Shown here: positions 34,226-43,146 of the stretch, in pieces
How positions within the stretch are numbered: the first letter of the stretch is position 1
Layout: each line of letters begins with the position of its first letter
Assembly: GCA_024711325.1 (NCBI GenBank)
Contig: JANJTC010000001.1
Span: 329,603-393,602 of the forward strand
Direction of reading: 5' to 3'
Length of the DNA stretch: 64,000 bases
DNA from: Bacteriovoracaceae bacterium
Lineage (GTDB): Bacteria; Bdellovibrionota; Bacteriovoracia; Bacteriovoracales; Bacteriovoracaceae
Made by a program: the position numbers and the translations under genes
The notes under the pieces: model-generated
Databases searched by the model: none
Told to the model about the DNA's origin: nothing
What the model saw: the letters and a program-made list of their open reading frames with translations, nothing else

Positions 34226-35107
34226 ATGAACTTAACTAGTTATTCTTTGTGGACCGCTGTGGTCACTCCCCTACTCTCCAACGGGTCCTTAGATCTTGAG
34301 AGTCTAACTCGGGTTATTCAAGACCAGGATACTGCTAGCAACGGTCTTCTAATTCTGGGTTCTACCGGGGAAGCACTCAACTTAAATCTCACAATACGAA
34401 AACAAATCATTGAACGCGTCGTAAAGATGAATCCCAAGTCACCCATTATGGTGGGAGTTGGTGGGAATCTTCTGGATGAACAAAAAGAATGGATCCAGTA
34501 TTTAGAAACTTTGAATGTTCACGCTTACCTTTTAGTCACCCCTCATTACGCAAAACCAGGTCCCATCGGCCAGTACCAGTGGTTCAAAGAACTGATGGAT
34601 ACTTCATCTCGTCCTTGTATGCTTTATAATGTTCCCGGCAGAACCGCTATTGCCATGTCAACTGAAGCTGTCTCACGTTTAAACACTCACAAAAACTTCT
34701 GGGCGATTAAAGAAGCGTCGGGCTCCGTTGAAAAATTCAAAGAATACCTTAAGGCCGCTGGTGGGAAACAGGTTTTCTGTGGTGATGACGCTTTAATGCC
34801 GGAATTTGCTCAAGCTGGTTCAGCGGGACTTATTTCAGTCGCCTCAAATGCCTGGCCAAAAGAAACTCATTTATATGTTGAACAATGCTTAAATAAAATT
34901 TTTGATGCTAAGGAGCTTTGGACAACTGCTGCTAATAGCTTGTTTGTGGCGTCTAATCCGGTTCCTGTTAAACGACTGATGAAAGAGCAAGGAGTGATCA
35001 AAACTTCTCACATGATGGCCCCTCTTTCCCATGAGGACATGGCATCCGCAGAACCCGTGCTTACGGCAGATGCAGCAGTTAAACGTTGGTATAAGGAGAT
35101 GATGTAA
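34226..35107 (+). CDS. dapA: 4-hydroxy-tetrahydrodipicolinate synthase
   Basis: Starting at ATG 34226 (AAAGGAA six bases upstream) gives 293 residues; the frame is open back to 34055 inside dapB. GSTGEA is the substrate motif, K162 in IKEAS is the Schiff-base lysine and Y134 in YNVPGRT the catalytic tyrosine, both one residue away from the E. coli numbering. The enzyme condenses aspartate semialdehyde and pyruvate. Its stop overlaps the dapD start (TAATG). Confidence 0.96.
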   Translation: MNLTSYSLWTAVVTPLLSNGSLDLESLTRVIQDQDTASNGLLILGSTGEALNLNLTIRKQIIERVVKMNPKSPIMVGVGGNLLDEQKEWIQYLETLNVHAYLLVTPHYAKPGPIGQYQWFKELMDTSSRPCMLYNVPGRTAIAMSTEAVSRLNTHKNFWAIKEASGSVEKFKEYLKAAGGKQVFCGDDALMPEFAQAGSAGLISVASNAWPKETHLYVEQCLNKIFDAKELWTTAANSLFVASNPVPVKRLMKEQGVIKTSHMMAPLSHEDMASAEPVLTADAAVKRWYKEMM

Positions 35108-35850
35108 TGAACTGGCAAGAAACACTCGATTTATTGGAAAAAGGTCTCGTTCGTTCCGCTCAAAAAGTGGATGGCAAATGGGTGGCCCAAAAAGAAGTCA
35201 AAGAAGCGATTCTCGCAGCTTTCAAGGCCGGCGAACTTAAAGAATTTGCAGGCGGCTTTGTCGATAAACACAACCTTCCTGCTCGGGAATTTAAAGTTGA
35301 AGATAAGGTTCGTCTGGTTCCTGGTGGATCCAGTGTACGGCGTGGGGCCTATGTCGCTTCTGGTGTAATCATCATGCCACCGGCCTATATCAATGTTGGT
35401 GCTTATGTGGATTCAGGCACCATGGTGGACTCTCACGCTTTAGTGGGCTCATGTGCTCAAATTGGTAAAAACGTTCACCTCTCGGCCGGTGTACAAATTG
35501 GTGGAGTTCTTGAACCTGTGGGACAAACTCCTGTAGTCATCGAAGACAATGCTTTCATTGGGGCCGGTGCTGTTATCGTTGAAGGTGTCCAGGTTTCAGA
35601 AGGGGCCGTGATTGCTCCAGGAACGATTCTTTCTAAAGGTATTCCGGTTTATGACTGTGTTAATGAGCGCTTGTTGGATGCCGGTGAACCGATTCCTCCG
35701 TATGCAGTGGTAGTGACTGGTTCACGCCCGGTTTCTCAGAATCTTGAGTGGGCGAGTAAAATGGGTCTGCAACTCCGATGCGCCATGATTATTAAGTACA
35801 AAGACTCCAAAACGTCTGCGGCCTTAGAACTTGAAACTCTTTTGAGGTAA
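35107..35850 (+). CDS. dapD: Tetrahydrodipicolinate N-succinyltransferase
   Basis: The 247-residue left-handed beta-helix enzyme has the DapD blocks VRLVPGGSSVRRGAY, NVGAYVDSGTMVDSHALVGSCAQIGKNVHLS and IEDNAFIGAGAVIVEGV. It points to the succinylase route, whose DapC, DapE and DapF steps are not in this window. It is shorter than the 274-residue E. coli enzyme at the N-terminus. It overlaps the dapA stop by one base and is separated from lysA by four. Confidence 0.95.
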   Translation: MNWQETLDLLEKGLVRSAQKVDGKWVAQKEVKEAILAAFKAGELKEFAGGFVDKHNLPAREFKVEDKVRLVPGGSSVRRGAYVASGVIIMPPAYINVGAYVDSGTMVDSHALVGSCAQIGKNVHLSAGVQIGGVLEPVGQTPVVIEDNAFIGAGAVIVEGVQVSEGAVIAPGTILSKGIPVYDCVNERLLDAGEPIPPYAVVVTGSRPVSQNLEWASKMGLQLRCAMIIKYKDSKTSAALELETLLR

Positions 35851-35854
35851 AACA

Positions 35855-37048
35855 ATGAACCGAACTGATCATATCAAAGAAGTGATAAGCCGATTTCAAT
35901 CATCATTTTATTTCTATGACCTTGATCAGTTCGAAATCCATATCAAGAGTATAAAGGCATCACTTCATCCGGACATTAAAGTCTGGTATGCGACCAAGGC
36001 CAATCCTCTGACGGAAATCCTTCGTATCTTAAATAAAAATGGCTTCGGTGCAGATGTGGCAAGCTTAGGCGAACTTAAGCAAGCACGGACGGCCGGATAT
36101 GGACCAAAGGACTTAATTGCAACAGGTCCTGCCAAATCCAAAAGTTATCTGGCCGGTCTCATGCAGGCGGAAGTTCAGGCCATCGTGATTGAGAGTATCA
36201 ATCAGTTAAAAGATTTAAATGAAATAGCAGGCAAGCTTGGCCGGACTCAGGAAGTGCTACTGCGAGTACAGCTTGAGTGGGATGATGACTTAAAAAGTGT
36301 CCTGGGTGGCTCAAGCATTACTCCTTTTGGACTAGGCATTGAGGACTGGAAAGAAATAGATCTTAAGAACTATAAAAACCTCAAAGTTCAAGGTCTTCAT
36401 TGTTTTCAATGGGGAAATATCCTCGATATCGAGCAGCTAGAAAAGGTTTGGGATCATACTATCTTGGCCTGTCAGAAACTTTCTTTCGAGATGGGTTTTC
36501 CATTGCAGGTTCTGGATCTAGGAGGAGGCCTTGGACTGTCTTATAAAGATGATCGGGAGCTGAATTTCTCTGAGGTTCAAGACCTTCTCATCAAGCTTAA
36601 AACAAAATATGAACTCAATAAAATCTGGCTTGAATTAGGTCGCTTTTCTATTGGTAAGTTTGGCTCTTACTTCACTCGGATTGTTGATATCAAAACAGTA
36701 AGAGGAAAAAATATCGTGGTGACTGAAGGTGGGATTAACCACATGGCCCGACCTGCCCTGGTAGGAGAGTCCTTTCCATGTGAAGCCTTCATGCTTGAAG
36801 ATTCTGAACTTACCTCCTACGCAGTTCACGGGCCACTCTGCACGGCCTTGGACACTCTGGGTGAATTCCAGCTCCCTATCAGCTTAAAGGTTGGAGACTG
36901 GTTAGAATTCAAACGCACCGGTGCTTACGGCTTCTCGGAGAGTATGCCTTATTTTCTGTGCCATAATCTGGTAGGAGAGGCCATTGTTTATCAAAATGAA
37001 CTTATGGTACCGAGAATGCCTAAAACAAACTTGGAGTGGATGGTCTAA
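35855..37048 (+). CDS. lysA: Diaminopimelate decarboxylase-like PLP enzyme
   Basis: The 397-residue fold-type III PLP decarboxylase has K48 in YATKAN and GGGLG for phosphate binding. Its position after dapD and the riboswitch argues for LysA. However, motifs differ from classical LysA. The Cys-Glu-Ser-x-Asp motif is CTALD here, so the Glu that contacts the far end of DAP is missing. HCFQWG replaces the HxHIGS motif, and ELGR replaces EPGR. It may be a divergent LysA or a decarboxylase with another substrate. The end overlaps the convergent PilZ gene by four bases. Confidence 0.8.
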   Translation: MNRTDHIKEVISRFQSSFYFYDLDQFEIHIKSIKASLHPDIKVWYATKANPLTEILRILNKNGFGADVASLGELKQARTAGYGPKDLIATGPAKSKSYLAGLMQAEVQAIVIESINQLKDLNEIAGKLGRTQEVLLRVQLEWDDDLKSVLGGSSITPFGLGIEDWKEIDLKNYKNLKVQGLHCFQWGNILDIEQLEKVWDHTILACQKLSFEMGFPLQVLDLGGGLGLSYKDDRELNFSEVQDLLIKLKTKYELNKIWLELGRFSIGKFGSYFTRIVDIKTVRGKNIVVTEGGINHMARPALVGESFPCEAFMLEDSELTSYAVHGPLCTALDTLGEFQLPISLKVGDWLEFKRTGAYGFSESMPYFLCHNLVGEAIVYQNELMVPRMPKTNLEWMV

Positions 37049-37653
37049 GCAAATTCCAGCCCCACTGCATACAGAACTGATCTACCCAACGTGGCCCCTT
37101 TAAAGACCCTTACGGATTTTACAACACACTCAGTGTGCTCAATCCCCTTGCTCGCCCGCAGGATTTTAATCTTTTGCTCAAGTCTAAGATTTTTTACGGT
37201 TTCATCTGATAAGGACAAACACATCCCATGTTGGGATAAATCAAGCAGGAAGGCGGTGGTTGTGCTTGATTTAATCTGGATTTCAAAATCAATTCGATCT
37301 TCAAATTTATAAGAAACCCTGGGACTTCTTCTTCGTTCAATTCCTTTGGCCATCGATGGAATACTTAAATAGGCAGTTTGACCGTTACAGCTTAGAACCT
37401 TTGATTTAAAAACCAGTGTGCCTCCCTCAAGGGCAAAAAGGACATCCTCTCCAATGGGAATTTCAACATTTTGAGAAAACTCAATTTTTAATTCCTGGCG
37501 GTCATTGACTTTTAAGATAGTTACTTTCTCATTGATGATGGCCACACCTTCTTCATTTCTTTTCCAAACATAGGCAGAAGTCTGGCTTAGGGCGGCCTGA
37601 GTGATTTGGGATATAAGTTCTTGAACAGTCTTTACGTCTTTTTCTAACGTCAT
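37045..37653 (-). CDS. PilZ-domain c-di-GMP effector
   Basis: The 202-residue protein has an N-terminal YcgR-N-like beta domain (about 10-100) and a PilZ domain (about 105-200). The c-di-GMP residues are in place: RRRSPR (RxxxR) and DLSQHGMCL (D/NxSxxG). It probably links c-di-GMP level to motility or surface behaviour, as in YcgR-like proteins. No signal peptide. It converges with lysA and is upstream (minus strand) of nothing obvious. Confidence 0.88.
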   Translation of the reverse strand: MTLEKDVKTVQELISQITQAALSQTSAYVWKRNEEGVAIINEKVTILKVNDRQELKIEFSQNVEIPIGEDVLFALEGGTLVFKSKVLSCNGQTAYLSIPSMAKGIERRRSPRVSYKFEDRIDFEIQIKSSTTTAFLLDLSQHGMCLSLSDETVKNLRLEQKIKILRASKGIEHTECVVKSVRVFKGATLGRSVLYAVGLEFA

Positions 37654-37874
37654 AGGATCTTGATTATATACTCTTTGTTTGTCTTAAATCTAAATAAAAG
37701 CACCTCCGGTCGAGGGTTAACATTTCGAAATCTTTCACTTTATTGAGAATTTTAGCTTCATTCTATTTATGAAAAGGGGTAAATTCTGCTGACTCAAAAA
37801 GTTTGCCATCTAAACCCTGTTGAATCTTCAGACTGACTTCTATCGCCTTGAAATCCCTGTTAGGCTTGACTTCT

Positions 37875-38684
37875 ATGGCCATATTGATGATCGTCATCAC
37901 TTTTTTTATGAGTGGGGTATTTGCCCAGAGAAATGATCCGGAACATTTCCGCTATCAAGTTCTTATTTCTGACCCTACCACGTCTACCGTAACCAAAGAG
38001 AGTTTCCAGAGTATTCCGTCCCTGATTTATTCCCTTCATTTAAATGATCTGAAAAAAATTGGTCGCACAATTGAAGTCAAAACAGATTGGGAAAAACCTT
38101 TTTTCACTGCCTGGGCCCATCAGGAGAGTTCCATTCATTACTCCTTAAATTTCTGGGGAGGTCTGGCACGAATTCCAGGCATGAATGATGAAGGTCAGGC
38201 GCTGATTGCTTGTCATGAATTAGGTCATGTACTGGGTGGTGAACCCAAAATTAAAATCAAAGAATTTATCTGGTCATCAGCGGAAGGCCAGTCCGATTAT
38301 TTTGCGACAGGTATTTGCCTGAAACGTTACTTCACTTTTCAACATAAGATAAAAAATCTCACTATCCCAAAGGACATTCCCGAAGTCTCCTTTACTTTAT
38401 GCCGCACCTCTTATGCAGATAATCTAGATTTTTTGGTTTGCTTAAACAGCAGCAAAGCGATTAATGCTTTTAAAAATGTACTGATTCATTTGGGACAGTA
38501 TTCGGAGAGTCTTGAAATTGATACTCCCTCTCAGGATCAGGTTAGGATGACGATGTATGACTCTTATCCTGAAAAACAATGTCGCATTGATACTCTGTTT
38601 CAGGGAAGCTTATGCTCCGAAAAAAGTTTTCCTTGTCTAAAAAACCAGGTTGGTTCCAGACCTGCCTGTTGGTATCATCAATGA
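37875..38684 (+). CDS. Exported HExxH metallopeptidase-like protein
   Basis: I chose ATG 37875 (signal MAILMIVITFFMSGVFAQ); the frame opens at TTG 37848 without a ribosome site, giving 269 residues here. The motif CHELGHVLGG has HExxH, and a downstream SSAEGQSDYFAT could hold the third zinc ligand (an E/D helix). HELGHxxGG is the metzincin/M48-like start but a third His is not seen at the metzincin distance. Several Cys late in the protein (QCRID, SLCSEK, FPCLK, PACW) suggest disulfides. Its stop overlaps the next ATG (ATGA). Confidence 0.7.
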   Translation: MAILMIVITFFMSGVFAQRNDPEHFRYQVLISDPTTSTVTKESFQSIPSLIYSLHLNDLKKIGRTIEVKTDWEKPFFTAWAHQESSIHYSLNFWGGLARIPGMNDEGQALIACHELGHVLGGEPKIKIKEFIWSSAEGQSDYFATGICLKRYFTFQHKIKNLTIPKDIPEVSFTLCRTSYADNLDFLVCLNSSKAINAFKNVLIHLGQYSESLEIDTPSQDQVRMTMYDSYPEKQCRIDTLFQGSLCSEKSFPCLKNQVGSRPACWYHQ

Positions 38685-39184
38685 AGGCCCTATTCTTTAT
38701 TTGTCTACTCTTTACTGCGAGCATTGCAATGGCGAAATCCAAGGCCCAATACAAAATACTTGAAGGCAAGCTTCACAAAGGTGGCACGGCCTTTACTGAA
38801 GTTCTTCCTGATGCGAATCTGTTCCGGGTAAAAATGGGTTATGAAATCATTAAGAAGGCTTGGGCCCCAATATCATCTGAATTCTTAAAAGGTGAAAGGA
38901 TGATTGATTTGCCGGTTCAGTTCAAAGATGAGCGAGGTTATCTGGAACTAGAAAGTCATGGCTCTATGACAATTCCTGACGGGCATATCAAATTCATCAG
39001 AAGGACAGTTATAGGTGATAAGCATGATGCTTATGAAGTGCAGGTGTTGCCAAAAAATGGTAAGGCCAAAATTGAATTAGTCTATCATCCTGATCTACCA
39101 TCAGTTGGATGGGGTCGCATGAAAATCACATTCATTAGTCACATCCCATTATTAAACGGCTATGAAATGACCATGGAATTGTAA
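38681..39184 (+). CDS. Exported protein of unknown function
   Basis: The start at ATG 38681 overlaps the previous stop (ATGA), giving 167 residues with a signal peptide (MKALFFICLLFTASIAMAKS). The mature part is beta-rich with many Lys residues and no Cys. I do not recognise it. Coupling to the HExxH protein suggests a shared task. A hairpin follows at 39188. Confidence 0.65.
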   Translation: MKALFFICLLFTASIAMAKSKAQYKILEGKLHKGGTAFTEVLPDANLFRVKMGYEIIKKAWAPISSEFLKGERMIDLPVQFKDERGYLELESHGSMTIPDGHIKFIRRTVIGDKHDAYEVQVLPKNGKAKIELVYHPDLPSVGWGRMKITFISHIPLLNGYEMTMEL

Positions 39185-39187
39185 GTA

Positions 39188-39206
39188 CTTAAGCTATAAG
39201 CTTAAG
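39188..39206. terminator. Hairpin after the 38681 gene
   Basis: CTTAAGC and GCTTAAG flank TATAA. ATTTATTAAG follows with few T residues, so it is a weak terminator at best, and it sits right after the stop codon. Confidence 0.4.
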
Positions 39207-39261
39207 ATTTATTAAGCTTTCCTCGATGAATTACCGAAAAGTAATAACATCGAGTTAACAT

Positions 39262-39651
39262 ATGAAGTTTTTCTTATCTTTCATCCTTCTTCCTTTAATA
39301 ACCTATGCTGAGAATCCCCATCCACTTGCACCATCGGGGTGGGTAGAACTCAACAGCATTTCGCCTGTCATTCTCACTTGGGCCTATGCAGATCCTACTA
39401 AAGGACTCATGGATGTTCCAAGCTTCATGGTTCAAAAACATCCAAGATCAAAAAAATTTGAAAAGTTTGTTCTGGAAGGAAAACCGGATTCCTCTTTATG
39501 TCGGCATATTGCTGCTAAGAAAAGTTCAGAGTGGTCCCAGTCATGGTGTCTTAGAAAAGATTCCGCTATGGTGTTGATCTGGAAAGGAGAAGAATCGATC
39601 ATTGGTCCCCATAAAAAAGGTCTTATGAACTGGATTCTTACTCATGAATAA
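39262..39651 (+). CDS. Exported protein of unknown function
   Basis: The 129-residue protein has a signal peptide (MKFFLSFILLPLITYAE) and two Cys (SLCRHI, SWCLRK). The part after the signal has Trp-rich, strand-like segments (GWVELNSISPVILTWAYAD). I do not recognise it. It overlaps the next gene by eight bases, so the two are coupled. Confidence 0.6.
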   Translation: MKFFLSFILLPLITYAENPHPLAPSGWVELNSISPVILTWAYADPTKGLMDVPSFMVQKHPRSKKFEKFVLEGKPDSSLCRHIAAKKSSEWSQSWCLRKDSAMVLIWKGEESIIGPHKKGLMNWILTHE

Positions 39652-41224
39652 AATCATTACAGGATTGATACTGGTCATATTCTCATTACCTATCTCAGCA
39701 GATATTTGTGATACCACTGATTTTTTTCCTGAGACCACTCTCCTGAGTCAGCAGGTGGTTAAAGTGAGTGAGGCCAAGTGCGCCGACAAACTAGATGATA
39801 ACTATATGGATCTGGTTACCGGCTGCCTAGCTGGCGGATGGAAGGCCGGGGCAGGAATGGTTCAAGGCTTTATTGATCTAATAAAGCTCCTATTAATAGA
39901 TGCTCCTTCCTGGTTATGGAAAGAGGCCAGCGACAGTATAGAGAAGTTAATCTCAGGAGATTTAAACCCCATCGAGATGGCAATTGCTATCGCCGATATC
40001 AATTTATCATCTCAAAGTAACATTTGGGATACCGCTAAAAACTATTGGGATGCTTTTGTTAAATTCAGCAAAGACTTAAAAAATAGCTTAGTAAAAGAAA
40101 TAAAAGGCTTCCCTTGTCTTCCCCTTGAAAAACAAAGTAAAATCATCTGCCAGGGGGTGAGCAATGTTTTTCTGTTAGTCGTCTCCCCGGCCAAATTCAT
40201 TCAAGGGGCCAAATGGGGAATCAGCACTGCCAAGGCACTTACCCAATTTGTGAATGAAACAAAACTGATGCATGGTCTTGAAAAAATATCCCTTGCCGAC
40301 CGCTTGAAACTTGCCACAACCTCAATGAAAGTGAGTCCGCAAATTGGAAAATCCTTGCTCAAACTCAAGGATGGAGAATTATTTGAAGTTGAGCTTCCTG
40401 ATGGGCAAAAAATCATTCAATACGCTAAAAATGTACAAGGCAAAGATGGAAAAATTCATCAGATCACAAGAGAAGTTCCCCTCGACGCAAAAACCCTCGC
40501 CATTGATTCAAACTCCGCCATTGGAAAAGAAATTTTGGGCCAAATGGTCAAAGCTCATGCCGGCAAATCGAGTCTCATTTTTGTCGATGTTAACCATCTA
40601 GGTAAAACCAACTATTTTGCAGGTGGAACCCAGGCCGGAGATCAGTATCTCACCAGCGTTGCCGAGTCCCTTCGTAAAACCTTAAGACCAGGAGACGTGG
40701 TATTTAAAAATGGAGGAGATGAACTGGTGGTAGTCCTCGGAAGTAATAATCCACAAGTCGTAAAACAGATATCACAACGGATGATTAATGAAGTTGATCA
40801 TAACCCCATTGTTCGTCAAATATTCCGGCAGGAAGTGAAAACGGCGGTACAAAAATATAAAGATGTTAATCGGGCCAAAAACCTTAATGACTTACCTGAG
40901 TCGCTCGTATCTTCATTCACAAAAGCTGATGTTGCCCTTGCTAAGAGTGATTTTGAAAACTTTAAAAGACTTAAGTTAAATGAGTATAAAAAAGAATTCA
41001 AGGAGCAGGCAACTTACCGTGGATCAATCTCGGTAGGATCATCCATAATTAAATCCAATGAAGAACTGCCAATGGTTTTAAAGCGGGCCGAAGAACAGGC
41101 ATCCAGAGTTAAAGCTGAATATAAAATTCGCACAGGACATGACATTTCAAAATATAATATTAATGTTCTACCGATGGATAATGTGAGGAAATGGGCGCCT
41201 CCTCTGGCGATGGATCCAAATTAG
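39644..41224 (+). CDS. Exported GGDEF-like (GGDEL) protein
   Basis: The 526-residue protein begins with a signal peptide (ITGLILVIFSLPISA) and no later membrane helix is evident, so the rest should be periplasmic. The first about 240 residues have Cys (ICDTT, AKCAD, FPCLP, IICQG) and hydrophobic helices. A GGDEF-type domain follows: D315 in FVDVNH (metal site), then AGDQYL, and G357-G-D-E-L361. An RxxD I-site (R348-D351) precedes the GGDEL by exactly five residues. Such domains normally act in the cytosol on GTP, so an exported one is odd. It could be a c-di-GMP sensor, an adaptor, or a secreted effector. It overlaps the previous gene by eight bases. Confidence 0.75.
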   Translation: MNKIITGLILVIFSLPISADICDTTDFFPETTLLSQQVVKVSEAKCADKLDDNYMDLVTGCLAGGWKAGAGMVQGFIDLIKLLLIDAPSWLWKEASDSIEKLISGDLNPIEMAIAIADINLSSQSNIWDTAKNYWDAFVKFSKDLKNSLVKEIKGFPCLPLEKQSKIICQGVSNVFLLVVSPAKFIQGAKWGISTAKALTQFVNETKLMHGLEKISLADRLKLATTSMKVSPQIGKSLLKLKDGELFEVELPDGQKIIQYAKNVQGKDGKIHQITREVPLDAKTLAIDSNSAIGKEILGQMVKAHAGKSSLIFVDVNHLGKTNYFAGGTQAGDQYLTSVAESLRKTLRPGDVVFKNGGDELVVVLGSNNPQVVKQISQRMINEVDHNPIVRQIFRQEVKTAVQKYKDVNRAKNLNDLPESLVSSFTKADVALAKSDFENFKRLKLNEYKKEFKEQATYRGSISVGSSIIKSNEELPMVLKRAEEQASRVKAEYKIRTGHDISKYNINVLPMDNVRKWAPPLAMDPN

Positions 41225-41234
41225 AAAAAAAAAA

Positions 41235-41260
41235 GGGCCCCCTGCAAGAGGCCCATTTTT
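41235..41260 (+). terminator. Terminator after the GGDEL gene
   Basis: GGGCC and GGCCC flank a ten-base loop and ATTTTT follows. It starts eleven bases after the stop codon. Confidence 0.8.
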
Positions 41261-41412
41261 AGGCTTTTTAGTTAAGGCCAGAAATCCCTCTCTGGACTAA
41301 AAACAATCTTCCTTGATTCTTAATTTAGGCTTACTACAATCTTAAGGTTAGCTAAGGTAAAGGGGAAATCTTTCTTTTCTTACTTTTACTAACTTATCCC
41401 CGTATTCACTCT

Positions 41413-41434
41413 TAAAAGATGGGCCATAAGGCCC
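41413..41434 (-). terminator. Terminator after fadD
   Basis: On the minus strand GGGCC-TTAT-GGCCC is followed by ATCTTTT. It lies about 17 bases after the fadD stop codon. Confidence 0.75.
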
Positions 41435-41450
41435 ACCTGATTGAAATCAT

Positions 41451-43133
41451 TTAATCTTTAGGTTTTGTCAGAGTTTCGGCCCGTAAGTCTTTTCTTAAAA
41501 TCTTACCGACATTTGATTTTGGTAACTCACTTCTAAATTCAATTGATTTAGGAACTTTGTAAGAAGTTAATTGTTCTCGGCAAAATTTCATCAATTCTTC
41601 CTGAGTCAATGATTCATCTTTTTTCACCACAAAGATTTTTACTGATTCACCTGATTTTTCATCAGGAACACCAATTGCAGCGGCCTCTAAAACTTTCGGA
41701 TGCTGAGCGATCACATCTTCCAGCTCATTTGGATACACATTAAAGCCTGAAACGAGAATCATATCTTTTTTACGATCTACGATTTTAACAAAGCCCTCTT
41801 CAGTCATGTAACCCAAGTCACCTGTCTTGAAAAAACCATCGCTGGTCATAACTTTTGCAGTCTCCTCATCGCGATTATAATAACCGGCCATTACCTGAGG
41901 ACCTTTAATACAAATCTCTCCGATCTCGCCCAGAGGAAGATTTTGATTGTTATCATCTTTAATCACAACATCAGTTGATGGAATGGGAACACCAATGAAG
42001 CCATTAAATTCCTTAATGGTCATTGGGTTGATACAAGCAGCAGGAGATGTCTCAGTCAAACCATAGGCTTCAACAAGTGGACGGCCAGTAACCTGCTTCC
42101 ATCTTTCTGCAACAGCTTTCTGAACGGCCATTCCTCCGCCAAGAGTCAGCTTTAAGCTTGAGAAATCAAGCTTTCTGAATTCATCGTTATTTAATAATCC
42201 ATTAAATAATGTGTTCACACCCGTAAATGCGGTGAATTTCCAATTCTTAAGTTCTTTTACAAACCCAGGAATGTCACGGGGGTTAGTGATGAGGATATTT
42301 AAGGCGCCTACAGATCCAAAGACAAAGCAGTTCGCTGTCAAAGAGAAGATATGGTACAACGGGAGAGGAGTAATAATGATTTCCTGACCGTCAGTGATAA
42401 AGTTCTTAATCCATGCTCTGGCCTGAACCATGTTGGCCACCATATTTCGGTGAGTGAGGATTGCTCCTTTTGCAACACCAGTTGTTCCTCCTGTATATTG
42501 CAAGAAAGCGGTATCATCCAATGTGATTTGTGGTTTGTTAAATTTACTCTCGTCTCCCTTCAGCATACAAGATTTAAAATCAAGCATGTTGGGAAGATTA
42601 AAATCCGGGACCATTTTTTTAACTTTCTTGATCACAAAATTTACGATGTAATTTTTCGGAAATTTAAGCATGTCACCTATTTGAGTGACCATAATATTTT
42701 TAACAGGATAATGAGCGACAACTTTTTGAAGTACATGGGCCGAATTGGCAAAGATGACGATTGCCTGAGTGCCTGAATCTTTTAATTGATGTTCCAGCTC
42801 TCGTGCCGTGTAGAGCGGATTTACATTCACTGCAATCATTCCAGCACGGAGGATACCAAATAAAGCGATAGGATACTGAAGAATGTTTGGCATCATGATC
42901 GCAACACGATCACCTTTTTTTAACTTAAGATCATTCTGGAGATAACTTGCGAACTTTCGGCTATAGAGTTCAATCTCCTGGTAAGACAAAGTAGTACCCA
43001 TATTATGAAAAGCTGGATTGTTTTTAAATCTAGAGAACGACATCTCCAGCATGTCATTAATTGAGGAATACTCATTAGGGTTAATTTCGTAAGGAACCCC
43101 GGCATCGTATGCCTTGTACCAAATCTTTGTCAT
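41451..43133 (-). CDS. fadD: Long-chain fatty acid-CoA ligase
   Basis: The 560-residue adenylate-forming enzyme activates fatty acids as CoA thioesters. The AMP-binding motif is YTGGTTGVAKGAILTH, with VEAYGLTETSP, KTGDLGYM and VDRKKDMILVSGFNVYPNEL in the usual order. The C-terminal PKSNVGKILRKDL carries the catalytic lysine. It probably feeds beta-oxidation of fatty acids from outside. GGAGAG lies four bases before the ATG. It is 13 bases downstream of raiA on the same strand, so the two are probably co-transcribed. Confidence 0.94.
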   Translation of the reverse strand: MTKIWYKAYDAGVPYEINPNEYSSINDMLEMSFSRFKNNPAFHNMGTTLSYQEIELYSRKFASYLQNDLKLKKGDRVAIMMPNILQYPIALFGILRAGMIAVNVNPLYTARELEHQLKDSGTQAIVIFANSAHVLQKVVAHYPVKNIMVTQIGDMLKFPKNYIVNFVIKKVKKMVPDFNLPNMLDFKSCMLKGDESKFNKPQITLDDTAFLQYTGGTTGVAKGAILTHRNMVANMVQARAWIKNFITDGQEIIITPLPLYHIFSLTANCFVFGSVGALNILITNPRDIPGFVKELKNWKFTAFTGVNTLFNGLLNNDEFRKLDFSSLKLTLGGGMAVQKAVAERWKQVTGRPLVEAYGLTETSPAACINPMTIKEFNGFIGVPIPSTDVVIKDDNNQNLPLGEIGEICIKGPQVMAGYYNRDEETAKVMTSDGFFKTGDLGYMTEEGFVKIVDRKKDMILVSGFNVYPNELEDVIAQHPKVLEAAAIGVPDEKSGESVKIFVVKKDESLTQEELMKFCREQLTSYKVPKSIEFRSELPKSNVGKILRKDLRAETLTKPKD

Positions 43134-43146
43134 CGTACTCTCCAGT

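Noticed and set aside
39188..39206. Hairpin considered as a firm terminator
   Set aside because: No T-run follows, so it is kept only as a weak candidate.
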